DNA from: Glandiceps talaboti
Lineage: Eukaryota; Hemichordata; Enteropneusta; Spengelidae
Assembly: GCF_964340395.1 (NCBI RefSeq)
Contig: NC_135551.1
Coordinates: 15,848,503-15,912,502, forward strand
Direction: 5' to 3'
DNA length: 64,000 nucleotides
Shown here one piece after another: positions 52,301 to 63,740 of the stretch (position 1 is its first letter; the number at the start of each line of letters is the position of its first letter). The notes under the pieces were generated by a model that did no database searches, was not told the origin of the DNA, and saw only the letters and a program-made list of their open reading frames with translations. Made by a program: the position numbers and the translations under genes.

Positions 52301-54240
52301 CAAGTTTTCAGTTGGTTAGAGATAGTTTACAATATATTGTAACATTTCTGTACAGTTTTTTCCTCTTTTCACTGACAAGCAAGTTTAGGCTACTAACTGT
52401 TTTTTCTTTGTACTATGAAAGGTCCACATCCAAGCTGACTGCTGACAGCAAACTGCTTGCATGTCAGAAATATACCACATACATAGAAGGTGACAGTGTT
52501 ATGGAAATCCTGGTGGGATTTTTGTTTTCCAGTGAAATTCTGTAACAAAGTCACTGTAACCAAGCAACATATGCTACAAATTTTTTATGCCAGGCCTAAT
52601 TCAGACACATTGTAGCGACATTTTTTTCAGGTGTTTATAGCAGTACTGTGACCCAGTAAAAAGTGACATCATAATTGGCCCCATTTTGGTAACACAGCAG
52701 TTTCCATATTCTACTGTCTCTACCTATGACCAGATATACCATACACCTGTTTTGATATCATTCTGCAAATCAAGTAAGGTCTACCAGACAAGATATGTAA
52801 ATTGTAAGTGAGAAAATACCTAGCTAGCACTAATGTTAGTGTGGGAAATGTAAATATCTCATGCATGTTTTAATTTGGCCACTGGTAACCCAAGAAAATG
52901 GCAAAAATTGACCCTTTTATTTAAAATTGAGAAAAATCCGGTGACTCAACAGAGCCAAATGTTATCTTGTTGTAAAATATTGGGAATTAGATAAATTACT
53001 GTGAAAATAGTAAATAATATCTCTTAAGATTAATTGTCACAGACTGGTAACACATTTTCAAAACATTATGGTACGCTAAGCTTGCTTGCGCTGTCTTTGT
53101 CTCTTGATACATCCCAAGCATATGACATGGAGTCATAACATTGCACCTTTTAAGCAATAGTTTTGTTAGAAATATTGCAGGCCATGAGTTACATTGTGTC
53201 ATCATGTGATATAAAACTTGTAAGTGTAGCTATACACGTAACACATAAGAAATGAAATACCTTGAAATTTACTGGATGGATAAAATCTGTGCCTCCATTG
53301 ACCTGAGCATGTTGAATTGCACACAAACATAGCCAATAGAGACACACTTTCAAATAATTTAATGAATTTGTATATCTAAATGGTAACTGACCTCCACTGT
53401 GCATGTTTTCCCCAAATTTTCTCACTTTCTACTTGATCTTTTTTTTTATTATTTGTGTCAATATGACTTGAAACGCTTTAAACTGTTGAAACCCTAAAAT
53501 TAGTGACACTTTTATGATATAACTAAGTTGTGTTTTACTTCTGAATGGTGCTCTAAATGGCCTCCAAATGGTGTTCATATTTCAAATAGCTCTTACCGTG
53601 GGAGGGAGGGGAACCTCACCCCCCCCCCCCTCCGCGCTTGTATAGTAGGCACGCACACACGCAGCATGCACTTCTCCCCATACTGTTTCCAGTTCTTTCC
53701 CTACTCTAAAACTTACTGAAACCCCAGGTTTACAATTATATAAACTCCATTTCTAATATTGTACTTTACAATTAGCTGAATTAATCTATAATGGTAATAG
53801 TTCACTCAATCTATCTAAGAGATATCCTACTACGTTTGGGTACTAAACCATGAATATTTGCATGTGCATGAACAGACAATCATACTTCTCATAGGGTTCC
53901 TGTCTAAAGAGCTTTATATATGTGAAGCAAAGGATTTGGGACAGCAATTTACCAGATACACTTAAAATTACTGTAAATGTAACAAGTAAAATCAACTATG
54001 CAGTGTGCTGTATTGTGCTTTGAGAATCTAGAGTGTCTTTTGCAAGAACAAGAAGAATATTTCTTGACAACAGATGTGTGTGTGTGGGGGGGGGGTCAGT
54101 GTGATTTGTATTTGTCAGAGGGGGTTGGGGGTTGGATTGTTTTGTGGATGAATAATGGGGGTCACTTTTTTTAAGTACAACAGGAACAAGAAGTCACAGG
54201 CCCAACCTCGGTCATAAAAACTGATCGCTCCTTAACAGTG
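49380..54240. repeat. Dispersed repeat present in inverted copies at both ends
   Basis: ATAAAAACTGATCGCTCC occurs at about 54215-54232 on the plus strand and, as ATAAAAAACTGATCGCTCC, on the minus strand near 49390-49412. Related GGGGTCAC-rich text lies beside each. A second inverted pair (GGTAC-CTAAGCTTGC-TGCGCT) is at 49590-49620 and 53069-53093. These are most likely copies of one family, not the ends of a single 4.8-kb unit. Confidence 0.5.
50895..52268. mobile_element. Composite element: leader, two tandem arrays, inverted ends
   Basis: Left end CGCCAATGGCGTTGTAGCACAACTG; right end CAGTTGTGCTA, so TAGCACAACTG is an 11-bp terminal inverted repeat. Inside: array A, six ~113-bp units (anchors near 51041, 51156, 51270, 51384, 51495 and 51608), then array B, about four ~145-bp units (51650-52190) built on TTGACCAAAAA and CCCAATCTGC-CAGTAGTTT, then CA and CAGA microsatellites, then GCCGGGCGATCCCTATAGCA. 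No protein frame. Confidence 0.8.
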
Positions 54241-55284
54241 TTCAAAAAAAACCTTGGTGTGGCCCCTCAACGATGTCACCGCAAAGGGGCCACACCATTG
54301 GGCATACCGTCCCTTATTTGGCAATACGGAAATTCTCTGTCACTCTGTGATCCAGCTGTTCTCTAAGGGCTTTGAATTCCCTTCTCATAGAAAATCGTCG
54401 GTAGGTTCTACAGAATCTGACTGTGCAGAGGTTGATTGCTGTTTTCTACAAGTATTCCCGCTACTTTTGGCACCTTTTTTTTCCACTTGTCTTTGAAGCC
54501 ATGACGGTCAACATCAGCTCCAAAAAATTCAGCGTGGTCAATTTGTGTAGGTTTACTAACGTTGTTCTGGTTAGATTTTGCAAAAAAAACAACCGTTGTG
54601 GGTTAAAATTTTACATTAAGAAGAGCTCAATTCACCCACTCTTACTGGTACTATGGGCTGAAATTTTGAAAGTGGACTCCCTAGCTTGCATACTTAATTC
54701 CTTGGAGGGCACCCTCTTATGAGGAGTGCTCCCCTCAAAGGCACACAATTATTTGATATGGTTGTCAATTACAGATCTGTATGTATTGCTGTCTCTAACT
54801 TCCTGACTTGGTCTTGCACTGTAACACCTTTCCTTTGTGGCTCTCCTCTTCCTTTTAAATTCTGTAGTGTTTTTGTAGTTCTTGTTGTCGTTTCTGTAAA
54901 TTGTTAAGTTTGATGGCATATGGTGTTGTATAAGTTCCGGGACAGAGATCTGTACTTCGATTGATCTAGATATCAGAATGAAAATGTACAAACAGGACAT
55001 GTTATTGACACTTTTACCTGTGTACCTTTGTTTTCGTTCCCTTAGACCTTTAGTTCTATTATGTAGAATAATCCATGTTTTAACTTCAAATCTAAATATT
55101 GTACTTTCAGACATGGCATGCATTTCAATACAAAAATGGCAAAATTGAATTCAAATAAACTACTTGTTGATGATGAAATTCAACATTGCAAATAACAGTA
55201 GACCAGCCCACATGTCTCAAAGCATGCTAACATAACAGCAACAACGATAATGCCTCATTCCAGTACAAAATTGATAAGTGCCAG
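52269..55284. other. Intergenic; homopolymers and small unsupported ORFs
   Basis: Includes poly-C (53618-53630) and a GT/G run (54077-54096). ORFs at 52261-52545, 54254-54722 and 54749-55123 show no domain I recognise and no consistent splice context. Confidence 0.45.
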
Positions 55285-55422
55285 CGTACTACTATACTAC
55301 CTATATACTTACCATAGTATCTACTAACTAATGTATTATCAATACTATACTATCTAATAACTACTGTACTATCTACTTATTATACTATCTACTAACTACT
55401 GTATTATCATTACTATACATAT

Positions 55423-55518
55423 GGTATACCAACCGGTTTTGACCAGTGAACGAAATATATGCACAAGTGATAGCGAGTGCATATATTGAGTTCACTGGTC
55501 AAAACCGAGTGGTATACC
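55423..55518. mobile_element. 96-bp hairpin element
   Basis: 42-bp arms, 38 of 42 matching, start and end with GGTATACC and contain GGTTTTGACCAGTGAAC; the 12-bp loop is AAGTGATAGCGA. It may be a fragment of, or a neighbour to, the TIR element that follows. Confidence 0.75.
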
Positions 55519-55541
55519 TTCCCCAGGGAGTGGTGTATCTC

Positions 55542-56484
55542 TATTATATTATACCATTATACCAGTATATTGAAAATATCGGAACAAATGATAAGAACTA
55601 ACGTTTTCTAGTTTTATATGCACCCCATGGCTAATTTGCATAACAATACAGCTGCTTTCAAGACATCGACAGCTGATCTGGGCCTCAACCATGACATGAA
55701 CGTCGTGCAGTGACTGGATTTATTTATCTGCTAGTTGTTTCTAAGGCTTACATTGATCGGCTCATTAAAAGTGTACAGTAATGAATAAATAACCTGTTTG
55801 ACCCGAGGTATGAACTTGAAGTGGTTTATTGAATACAGCCCGCTTCATGCCCGTCAACATCGCGACTTGGTGGTGTGATGACATGGCGGCAGGTTGATAT
55901 TTACAATTTGTATTTATTTTATAAATATAATTACTGGAAATTATGTCAGTAGATTTTCGAGTTTGAGGTTTTCCCTCTCGGATTGATGACTGATACTCTA
56001 GGACAGGATTCCAGACAGAGTTTTCTTTAGATTAATGGTCAGTTGGCCAGTGTAAGCTTTTACACTTGCTACATTTTTTATGATAGACAGGACAGACAGC
56101 TAGCTCACTTGTTTCCGCTCCAGCTGAGACGAGACACGTCGACGATACTACTAGTACTACTACTAGTACGATCGTGTGCATGCCTTGACCTTAGTAGGCG
56201 ATGATTTGTACAAATACGCGAAAAATTGGCTGTTTTCGAAATTTCTGTCGTAATTTCCCATAAAATATTGTCTCATTGAGAAAAATCCTCCTCTGACAAT
56301 TAGCAGAGTTCACTATCAGTGTCCTGGCGGCCGACTCCAATGCTCCCATAGACAACAGTGAACATCAACATTTGGACGCTTGCCAACCATGCATTATCGC
56401 TCATTTTAGACGTGCTAGTTTGATGTCTAGGCCAATCACATCTCTTGATTTGCACCATCAATATACTGGTATAATATAATATAT
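55542..56484. mobile_element. TIR element, about 0.94 kb, no coding capacity
   Basis: The left end TATTATATTATACCA (repeated in part) through CCAGTATATTGA is mirrored at the right by TCAATATACTGGTATAATAT. The interior contains locally CpG-bearing sequence (56100-56340) but no transposase frame. Confidence 0.6.
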
Positions 56485-56657
56485 ATTAACAACCGTACTA
56501 CTTACTATACTATCTAATAACTATTGTATTATCAATACTATACTATCTATTAACAATTGTACTATCTACTTACTGTACTATCTACTAACTACTTTATTGA
56601 TAATTGTTACTACTTACATAATGATTTGAAACATTTGTGTTAACTCTGTTTATTTCT

Positions 56658-57309
56658 GTGTAACAGAAGCAGCTACTCTGAAAGCTAAACATTCTGATTC
56701 ACTGTAATTGTGTGATTTGGGTGCCATGGATGCAATCTTGTTGTTCAAGCTTTCTGGCCTGTGCTGAGGTTTGCTAATTTGGTTGAACTCTGTATATTTG
56801 TGGAACATACCCTTTCAGGCTCTGTCCAAATGGCAATGTTTTGTGTTTGTAATTGTGAGGATCTTGCCTGTATCCACACCATTTGGAAGAACAACTACTA
56901 TGTTCTCTAATGGCATGTGGAATAATACAGTGCTGTACTCAGGGCATAAGTTGCCTGTGATTGGGTTTTAATGAATAGAGTTCATTGCTGACGTTTCGCT
57001 TCACATGTTTTTTTTGTCACCAAGTTTCTTTATTTCACTGGTTACTTGTGATCTGACTCTCACTATTGTTGTTGTGTCATCGTCTCCTACAATTATGCCT
57101 ACTTCAACATTGTTTGCTTTAGCTTCTCTTAGCATGTCAACTATCATACTTGGTTCCATTGCTTTCGATGTTCCTGTCCTATTTTTCCTAGTCATGGTCC
57201 CTAGCATTTATTCCTCTCCTGATAGCCACTTTACATGTCTTACAGCTTTTACATTTAACACTATACCCTATACACGTACCTGTCTTTATTCCTACCATAG
57301 TAGCATGCC
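56658..57309 (-). pseudogene. Decayed Mutator-like transposase
   Basis: Minus-strand fragments in order: GHATMVGIKTG, zinc-ligand-like CKSCKTC, RDHD-RKNRTGTSKAMEP, VEVGIIVGDDDTTTIVRVRS, HVKRNVSNELYSLKP, HSSCSSKWCGYRQDPHNYKH, and RPESLNNKIASMAPKSHNYS-SE. This is the conserved order of the Mutator-like transposase domain of invertebrate elements (SKAMEP, then GD-D-TT, as I know that family). At least three frameshifts (near 57190, 57005 and 56815) and an in-frame TGA near 56937 break it. The 5' edge coincides with an acceptor-like TTTTCCCACAG, so the parent gene probably had an intron. Confidence 0.85.
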
Positions 57310-57523
57310 CTGTGGGAAAATAAAACAATGACTCCTTGTAAACTTACATGTAAAGTTATCCTCAATATCTTAAAATTATATTCATGCTTTTTCACTTGCT
57401 CACAACTTGGCTAAATTACATACTAGTATTACTGAAAGACAATTCTGTATATGTTGTGTATATTTTATTTATTTATTTGATGCAGAGATGTGTTACTGTT
57501 AAAGTATCTTGATTTACATGTGC

Positions 57524-58776
57524 GGCCAGAAAAAACAAAAAAGCTGTTCAACGGACCAGACCTACGCATATTTTTGGCATTTCATTTTATTTTTTTTTGG
57601 TGATGGGCAATATATCCTCATGCGGGCTTTGCATGTCAGTAAAATGCACACTTTGTTTCAAAATTAAGGGAATTTCTTTATATTTTCTGCATAATACATG
57701 TAACAATATACATTTGAGTCAATTCCAAATTATACAATATCTTATACAGTGGTTTACTTGGCTCTGATGATGCATACAAAAATGAATTGAGATTAAGCTA
57801 ACCTGTTGCATATCCAATGTGCACTAAACAAAATGAGCAAAACTTTATGACCATGGGAAGGACAGTCATTGGGCCATCAAAAGTCTGATAGTCTGAAAGT
57901 CTTCAAATGTTTTACTCTTTCTTTATTCATGATTTTTTGGAATCAAATTAATGTTCAGAAGAAGTCATTTACCACATCTGCAAAATATCTTTCAGCTTTG
58001 CCACAACAAAATACACTTCATAGCCAGATAAAATGTACTGCATGTCATAATTGTCTCTCAATTCTGGTATTTTAAAACCACATTCAAGCTTTGTAAGACT
58101 TTAAATTATGTTTTTTGTTTGATATTTTATGCCTCTAAATGGCCTCCTATATTGTCTTATTTTCAAAAAAGTTTGCATTTTTGAGGACGTATACTTCCAA
58201 TCAGTAGCAATCACGGTAATAATTGTCTTTCTCCAAAAACAAGATGGAAGGTGGCTGACTAAATACCTCCCTATAGGTCAGAGCTAATTATGAGACATCT
58301 CCTTACAAGTATCCATGTGAAATCCACATCCTTTAAATTTGTAAAGAAATATCATTTGGACTGTTATTGAGTTGATTATCACTTATTTTTAATGCATCAT
58401 TGTACCCGTGCTATCATATATAATGTTATATCTCCTCTAAAGTGTAGGTGACAGAAGGAGTGGCTAAAATAATTCTGGAGTTTCATTTAGCAGGTCTTAA
58501 CATATTTTGAGAGGAGCTACAAAATTTGTTTAACTGTAAATTGTGCATATTTCTGAACTAGAGCTGATAGCAATCAATTGCCATACAGACAAATTGCAAG
58601 AGATACAATCAAAATGAATGAATAAGTACAATGTAAACTCAACTTCAAATGTTTTTGCCATCATTACATGTGGTTTGTTTTTACATCCTTTGTAAAAAAA
58701 AAAAAAAAATCGACCTACCTACCCAAATGTGATAGGTTATGTTGCCCGTTGAACAGCTTTTTTATTTTTTCTGGCC
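57524..58776. mobile_element. 1.25-kb element bounded by ~31-bp inverted repeats
   Basis: The left end GGCCAGAAAAAACAAAAAAG continues CTGTTCAACGG; the right end is its reverse complement with one C/T change. The interior is AT-rich, ends in a poly-A run (58694-58709), and has no transposase. No target duplication is obvious. Confidence 0.65.
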
Positions 58777-59693
58777 TGACTACTATTTTAGCACTGTCTT
58801 TAAAAGTTAGACAATAAATCTACATTTACTAACCTGGTAAACTATTGTAACACTTTCCAGTGTCTCATTTTCCATATCCATCAACTGAAGCAGTTACTTT
58901 CACAGAATCAATGTCCTGTCTGTCATCATTACTGCAATTGAGTGAGAATAACAAACAAATAACTGTTAGAATTAATTTGTGAAACACACACACAAAATCA
59001 CCTTCATTTACATTTCTTACTGATGTAAAATCATTGCAATTTTATCAAACATATAACTTATAAGGTTGCTTTTGACATTGCCCCATGTACCTGTTAAAAA
59101 TAAAATAGCAGATTTCAATATTCTATCATGTTTTCCTTGGATATCAATCAATCTAGAGAATTTACATTTGGGTACACCATGGCCTTAAATGGATAATATG
59201 GATACAAAATGGGGTATTTATACTATTTATTTTGGTACTAAACTAACTTTGAAATTACTTTGATTGTGAATTTGCAAAGCAATGTGACTAAGTCAATATA
59301 TGTAACGCAATAAATTCCCCCTCCCCTCAAAAAAATAATAAATAAAAATGGATATTGTGTGGCAAGGTTATTGTTATTGTTGTACACACAAAGTCACAGT
59401 GGTTTGTACACAAACTGGGTATTCAGGTAAGTTTTAATCACACAACAAGTAAACACAAGAAATGAAACTGCATGGTGACAGTCAAATACAAATGTACAAA
59501 TGTATTTTTGAAAATTACATGCACCACAGACTGGATGTCATGAAACAGTAACTCCTATTTACAGTTTATTTACAAATTATATTTACAATATCAAAATTAT
59601 TTCACATCAGATCTTTCAGTTTTGAACAGATTATTGAGTAACAAAAATGGGACTAGATCTATGTTACTTCACCAGTTGTTTTTACTCTACAAC
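58777..59693. other. Intergenic, no gene recognised
   Basis: AT-rich sequence with small homopolymer runs; no exon-like frames with splice support. Confidence 0.4.
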
Positions 59694-60083
59694 AGTGTTG
59701 TAGCCAGCCTTTGGAAAGAGTGGGACATAGTATCCCAAGACTTTCATTTTTCTGGGTCATCATAAGTTTTTTGGGGACATTATTTTAAAAAAAGCGCCAA
59801 TGGCATTGTAGCACAACTGCAAAATATTTACCCACATGCTGATCCATCCTAGATATTTGCTGAATGATTATGCAGTTACCTATCAAACCCTGTTGTTATC
59901 TATGCAATATACATGATCATTTGGCTGTTGTTATAGACGTGGTCATGTTGCGCACTATTGTTAAACATATTTGCAAACAATGTTCCTGTGGGTCATCTAT
60001 GACACATCACTTCCAAAATTGTGGGTCAGGTCAAAAAAATGTGTGTCAAATGACCCCAAAACCCCCTCTGGCTGCAACACTGC
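59694..60083. mobile_element. hAT-like non-autonomous element (uninterrupted copy)
   Basis: Ends are AGTGTTGTAGCCAG and CTGGCTGCAACACT, a 14-bp TIR with one mismatch. Flanks TCTACAAC and GCTGCAAA agree at 5 of 8. It includes one unit of the ~113-bp repeat (TTTGGCTGTTGTTATAGACG at about 59920) with its TAGCACAACTGC leader at 59809. It aligns with the interrupted copy at 21392-24824. Confidence 0.8.
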
Positions 60084-61340
60084 TGCAAAGTTGTTTATTT
60101 CCAAAATTGATACCATTTTCTCATCTACATGACCACTCTAAACAAAATATGTCTATTCTGATAAGAGGTTCCAATCTGAATTTGTCTAAATGTTGTCATT
60201 CCTCTCCTTACACAACCAAGTCATATATATTGTACATGAATTGAATATATAAACTATTGTCATACTTATGCTGTAGCTTCTTTCTCTTCCAATAATGCTT
60301 TCTTCACACTATTCTTTGCAATACTTTCTATAATTTTTCCAACTTCCCTTTTCCTCTTCTTTTTTTAAGACTCGTGATGAATGCCCTTCATATTTAGACT
60401 TGTTAAAAAGTTGTTTGTGTAACGTTTCCCAATGCCAGTATGTAACATACTGATCAGATATTTAAACAAGCGACCTATCGGTCAGATTAGCTCCGCAGTT
60501 CTTTTTAATTAAATTTTTTATTTTGGTAACATGTAGAAGGGGTTCAGTTTTTAAGCTCTTCACTATGCAGTTTTGTTTTAGCAATGTTTATAAAACACAT
60601 TTTACACAGAAAGTTGGTAATGTATTGTACTTTTAAACCATAGTCACCATTTTATTTTTAAAAAAATCTACTGTTTAAATTACACAAAATCTCAGAAAAA
60701 TAATGTCTGGGAAATGCACACAAGAAAAAGAAAAAAAAAGAGGATTTTGAGGTTGGCTATAAATAATTCCAGTGTCTTACAGCTTTAACCCTGGAAAATT
60801 TTAATGATGAATGAAATAAACTAGGGATCTAAAATAATTTTGAGGCTATTCGAATTTCAATTTTCTAAGAAATTTACCCAGTCAACAACATTCAACTTGT
60901 ACTAGTTGTAGTAGACATAACATCGTCTGATATTTTAATTTACGGAGTTTCTTGTGACCAGCGCCTGACAGCAGACTCGGCCAATTTTTTTTCATCATTC
61001 CATTGTATTTAAACCTTGTACTTGACATTTCGCAATATTTATAATTCTCAACAAAATACCTCAACATGCCTCACTTCGCTCGTACTCAAAGCAGTCCCGG
61101 TATGACCACTGACTAGTCGTGCTTGCATACGGAGTAATCCAGGACTCGAATCTGACAATTGTCCCTACTATTTGTTTAGAGTCAAGTCAGCAATATAGAC
61201 TCGTGCACCACCTGTCGTATGTAAGCATTGCTAACCACTGACATGACCAGACAGAACCTTTTCGGATTTACATGTAAAACGGGGAAAGATACAAAAAACA
61301 TAATGCAAAGTCTGAAGCCAAATTAAAGTTGTAATTATTT
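60084..61340. other. Intergenic, no gene recognised
   Basis: AT-rich; ORFs at 59864-60244 and 60882-61067 run through repeats or lack motifs. Confidence 0.4.
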
Positions 61341-61341
61341 T

Positions 61342-61530
61342 AATTATTTTTACTTGCCAAATATTTGCATTTTGGAAATGCCAAGACATGTTCATGTCGT
61401 TTAACTTTACATGTAAACTGTCGGCCAATAAACAAAGTTTGGTCGATTCACAGTCGGCAGTGAGACTGCTCTTGCATAACTTCAACTGCATGCCTAGGCA
61501 TGCCTTCCTTAAGCGACGAGTTGTCTTCAT
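61342..61530 (-). CDS. Candidate first exon, unrecognised product
   Basis: ATG at 61530 (context CCAGAATGA) opens 63 codons, MKTTRRLRKACLGMQLKLCK onward, up to CAA/GTAAAAAT in phase 0. The start is basic and Cys-bearing. An ETS-like CTTCCGGG lies at about 61707-61714 upstream. No second exon was identified. Confidence 0.2.
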
Positions 61531-62013
61531 TCTGGTTCACTGTCAGGCCAAATTGCACGACAATATAGAATTAATCACAAGTTACATGTTATCTGAAAAC
61601 ATCAAACTTTTACAGTGGGTCTGAAGTGTGATTTTAGTGAGTACCAAGAACTCCCTTGTTGCTACTTGCTGTGGAAAATCGCCAGGTCAAACGAGGTCAG
61701 CTTCACCTTCCGGGTCAAATCAGTCGTTTTCTACCTAAAAATCTTGAACGGAGCATTACACAACGATCCTACTAAATTTACTTGCCATAGTTATTTAAAA
61801 CACATAAAAATCCACCTTTTTGTGCAATTTGTAAAATTTTCCGGTCCGTATTAAGGAAACTATGAACAAAAAACCAGGTCGAAATTTCAGGGCCTCAAGT
61901 ATGCGTCCCGAATTCGTCGGAAAATCAGTATTCCTAAATGTAATTCCAAAATTTGTTTACCTGGTACGAACGAAGAGATGTCAGTTGAGGTTTAGGCGTT
62001 TACAGTATCTAAA

Positions 62014-62091
62014 ATGGTGGACTCTAGTAAAAGTTATGGCGAGTTGAAAATACCCCAAAATAAGGCCAGTGAGCAGCCATTCAAAGTGTAA
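62014..62091 (+). CDS. Candidate small first exon or short ORF
   Basis: ATG in good context (TAAAATGG) followed by MVDSSKSYGELKIPQNK and ending PFKV-TAA. A weak donor-like GTGTAA overlaps the stop. It could be the 5' end of a plus-strand gene, but no following exon was identified. A YY1-like AAAATGGTGG overlaps the start. Confidence 0.2.
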   Translation: MVDSSKSYGELKIPQNKASEQPFKV

Positions 62092-62379
62092 TGGTCGCAA
62101 TCTGAAGGATAGATGTATGCAAATGAGGATGTTGCGGACTGGCTGATTATGTAGAAGGGGTGCAGAATTTGGATTTGAAGTTTACAACCCTGTTTCGAAC
62201 AAACGCTTGTCATTTGGGTGCACAATGCGTAGAATTATGACTATAGCACGTATTACATTGCTTGTTTGACGTCAATAGTGTCTTTTGAAAAGTGGCAGTT
62301 TATTTAAAGTCTCGTGGATGATTTCCAATATGGCGTCGGTCATAATGCTCATTAACATATTAACTTTTTTTTCAAATTA

Positions 62380-62670
62380 CAAAAAAAATTCATCATAAAT
62401 AGAAAATAAGACGTGCTGACTTGAAATCAACAAATCTGAATAAGCTACCCTCTGTGCATCAACACACCAGATATCAAAGCAATCTGACAAGTAGTATTTG
62501 AGGAGATGATGAAAATATCATATTTTTTTTTAAAAATCATAAAAAATTGAAAATGGCACAGATCAGCTTGGCATGAACAAATCTGAATAGCCTCCCCCCA
62601 GGGAACATGCACACCAAATATCGAAGTATTCTGGCTGTTACTTTCGGAGAAGTTGATGAAAATAAAAAAC
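62380..62670. repeat. Two diverged units of a ~135-bp tandem repeat
   Basis: AACAAATCTGAATA-GC, CACCA-ATATC-AAG and GGAGA-G-TGATGAAAAT occur in both units (62380-62520 and 62530-62670). They resemble, in length and design, array B of the composite element at 51.65-52.19 kb. Confidence 0.6.
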
Positions 62671-63099
62671 AATTGACGGACACCTATGATTCACCTATAC
62701 CTCTATACTCTATACCCACCTATACCTAAGGCTACACTTTCAGCTTTCACTATCAGTTCCTGGTGGTATTTTTACACCTACATGTATGTTATAGACCAAG
62801 ATTGACATTGGTTTAATGTTAGGAGCCTCAGTAAAATATTTCCAATCTATAAATGCAAATTATTAAATTAAAAGCTCTGTACCTAAGATATATCCAGCCT
62901 ACAATGTAACTATCTTGATTATAATATATGCATTCGTTAATTTGAGTAATTCGTTATCAACTTGAACCGACATCTAAATATCAATGGCGCAATGGGCATA
63001 ATCTCACCTAAATACCCAGTAATTACAATTATGTATATGTAGACTAACATGGTATCAACAACCATGACAATAGAATTCAAAAAGAAAAGTTTCCTACCT

Positions 63100-63450
63100 A
63101 GCTTAGTGTTGATGTCCCAAACGTTAAACAAGGCCTTTGGTTGTAGACTCTCTGTGACGCTTTCCAAGGGGGATCATGCCCTGGTACCGGTTGATGGCAG
63201 CACATGCTTGATTGTCACAGCGCACACGCAGCCAAGCACAGTCAAACTTTTTGTCACCTAGGCAGGAACTATATTATCTAAGGGCAAACTGCACATTGGA
63301 AACAGTGCTCTACGCCCCTCGCTAAGATGTGAAGCTCCACCACTGCATCAGTCGCCTGCCAGGCTCTCCTAGGATCCTGTCATCGTACGTGTTGTCTGGC
63401 CCAAATAGTGCGTTGTCAAAAGCATCGACAAGACTGCACACGAGATGTAG
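63100..63450 (-). pseudogene. Coding-like minus-strand stretches with a frame break
   Basis: 63448-63322 reads VCSLVDAFDNALFGPDNTYD, then ILGEPGRRLMQWWSFTS and a stop. After an acceptor-like TTCCTGCCTAG, 63257 downward reads KKFDCAWLRVRCDNQACAAI, then NRYQGMIP; at a CCCCC run it must change frame to continue ESVTESLQPKALFNVWDINT, ending at GTAGGAAAC (donor-like). I do not recognise the family. The residue composition looks protein-like, so this may be a decayed gene or a real gene with an assembly error. Confidence 0.35.
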
Positions 63451-63479
63451 CTACTTCAACAATTCTGTCGTCTTCATGA

Positions 63480-63740
63480 AACTCCGTGAGTCCGTACCGT
63501 CGGTTATCTGATCGTACGAATGTTCGTAGCGGAGATGTTGACTAAAATGGTGGTTGTCGTCGGGTCAGGTGCATTTCAGCTTGGCTGTTAGTTTACACTC
63601 CGACGGAAACTTTCTTTCGACATAAAACGGCCAAAATCCACTGAGGATGGGCACACATGCGCAGAACCCCAAAATAATCGAGGCGCGCGCATTCAACGTC
63701 ACGCCTATTATATATGAAGTATCTGAGAATTCAGTCTCAT
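63480..63740. promoter_or_regulatory. CpG-containing promoter-like region
   Basis: CpG dinucleotides cluster here against a CpG-poor background. Motifs: AAAATGGTGG (63544-63553, YY1-like), CATGCGCAG (63656-63664, NRF1 half), GGCGCGCGC, and ACGTCACG (CRE-like, about 63697). It could drive transcription either way; the coding-like minus-strand stretch lies just below it. Confidence 0.4.

Larger units (their letters stand above)
55285..56610. repeat. ACTATCTACTA-type minisatellite split by insertions
   Basis: Imperfect repeats of ACTATCTACTAACTACTGTA lie at 55285-55421 and resume at 56490-56600. Between them are a hairpin (55423-55518) and a TIR element (about 55542-56484), so the minisatellite was a single tract before insertion. 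Confidence 0.7.

Noticed and set aside
49380-54240. A single 4.8-kb element bounded by inverted repeats
   Set aside because: The outer repeats look like independent copies of a dispersed family, and the interior contains a complete composite element of its own.
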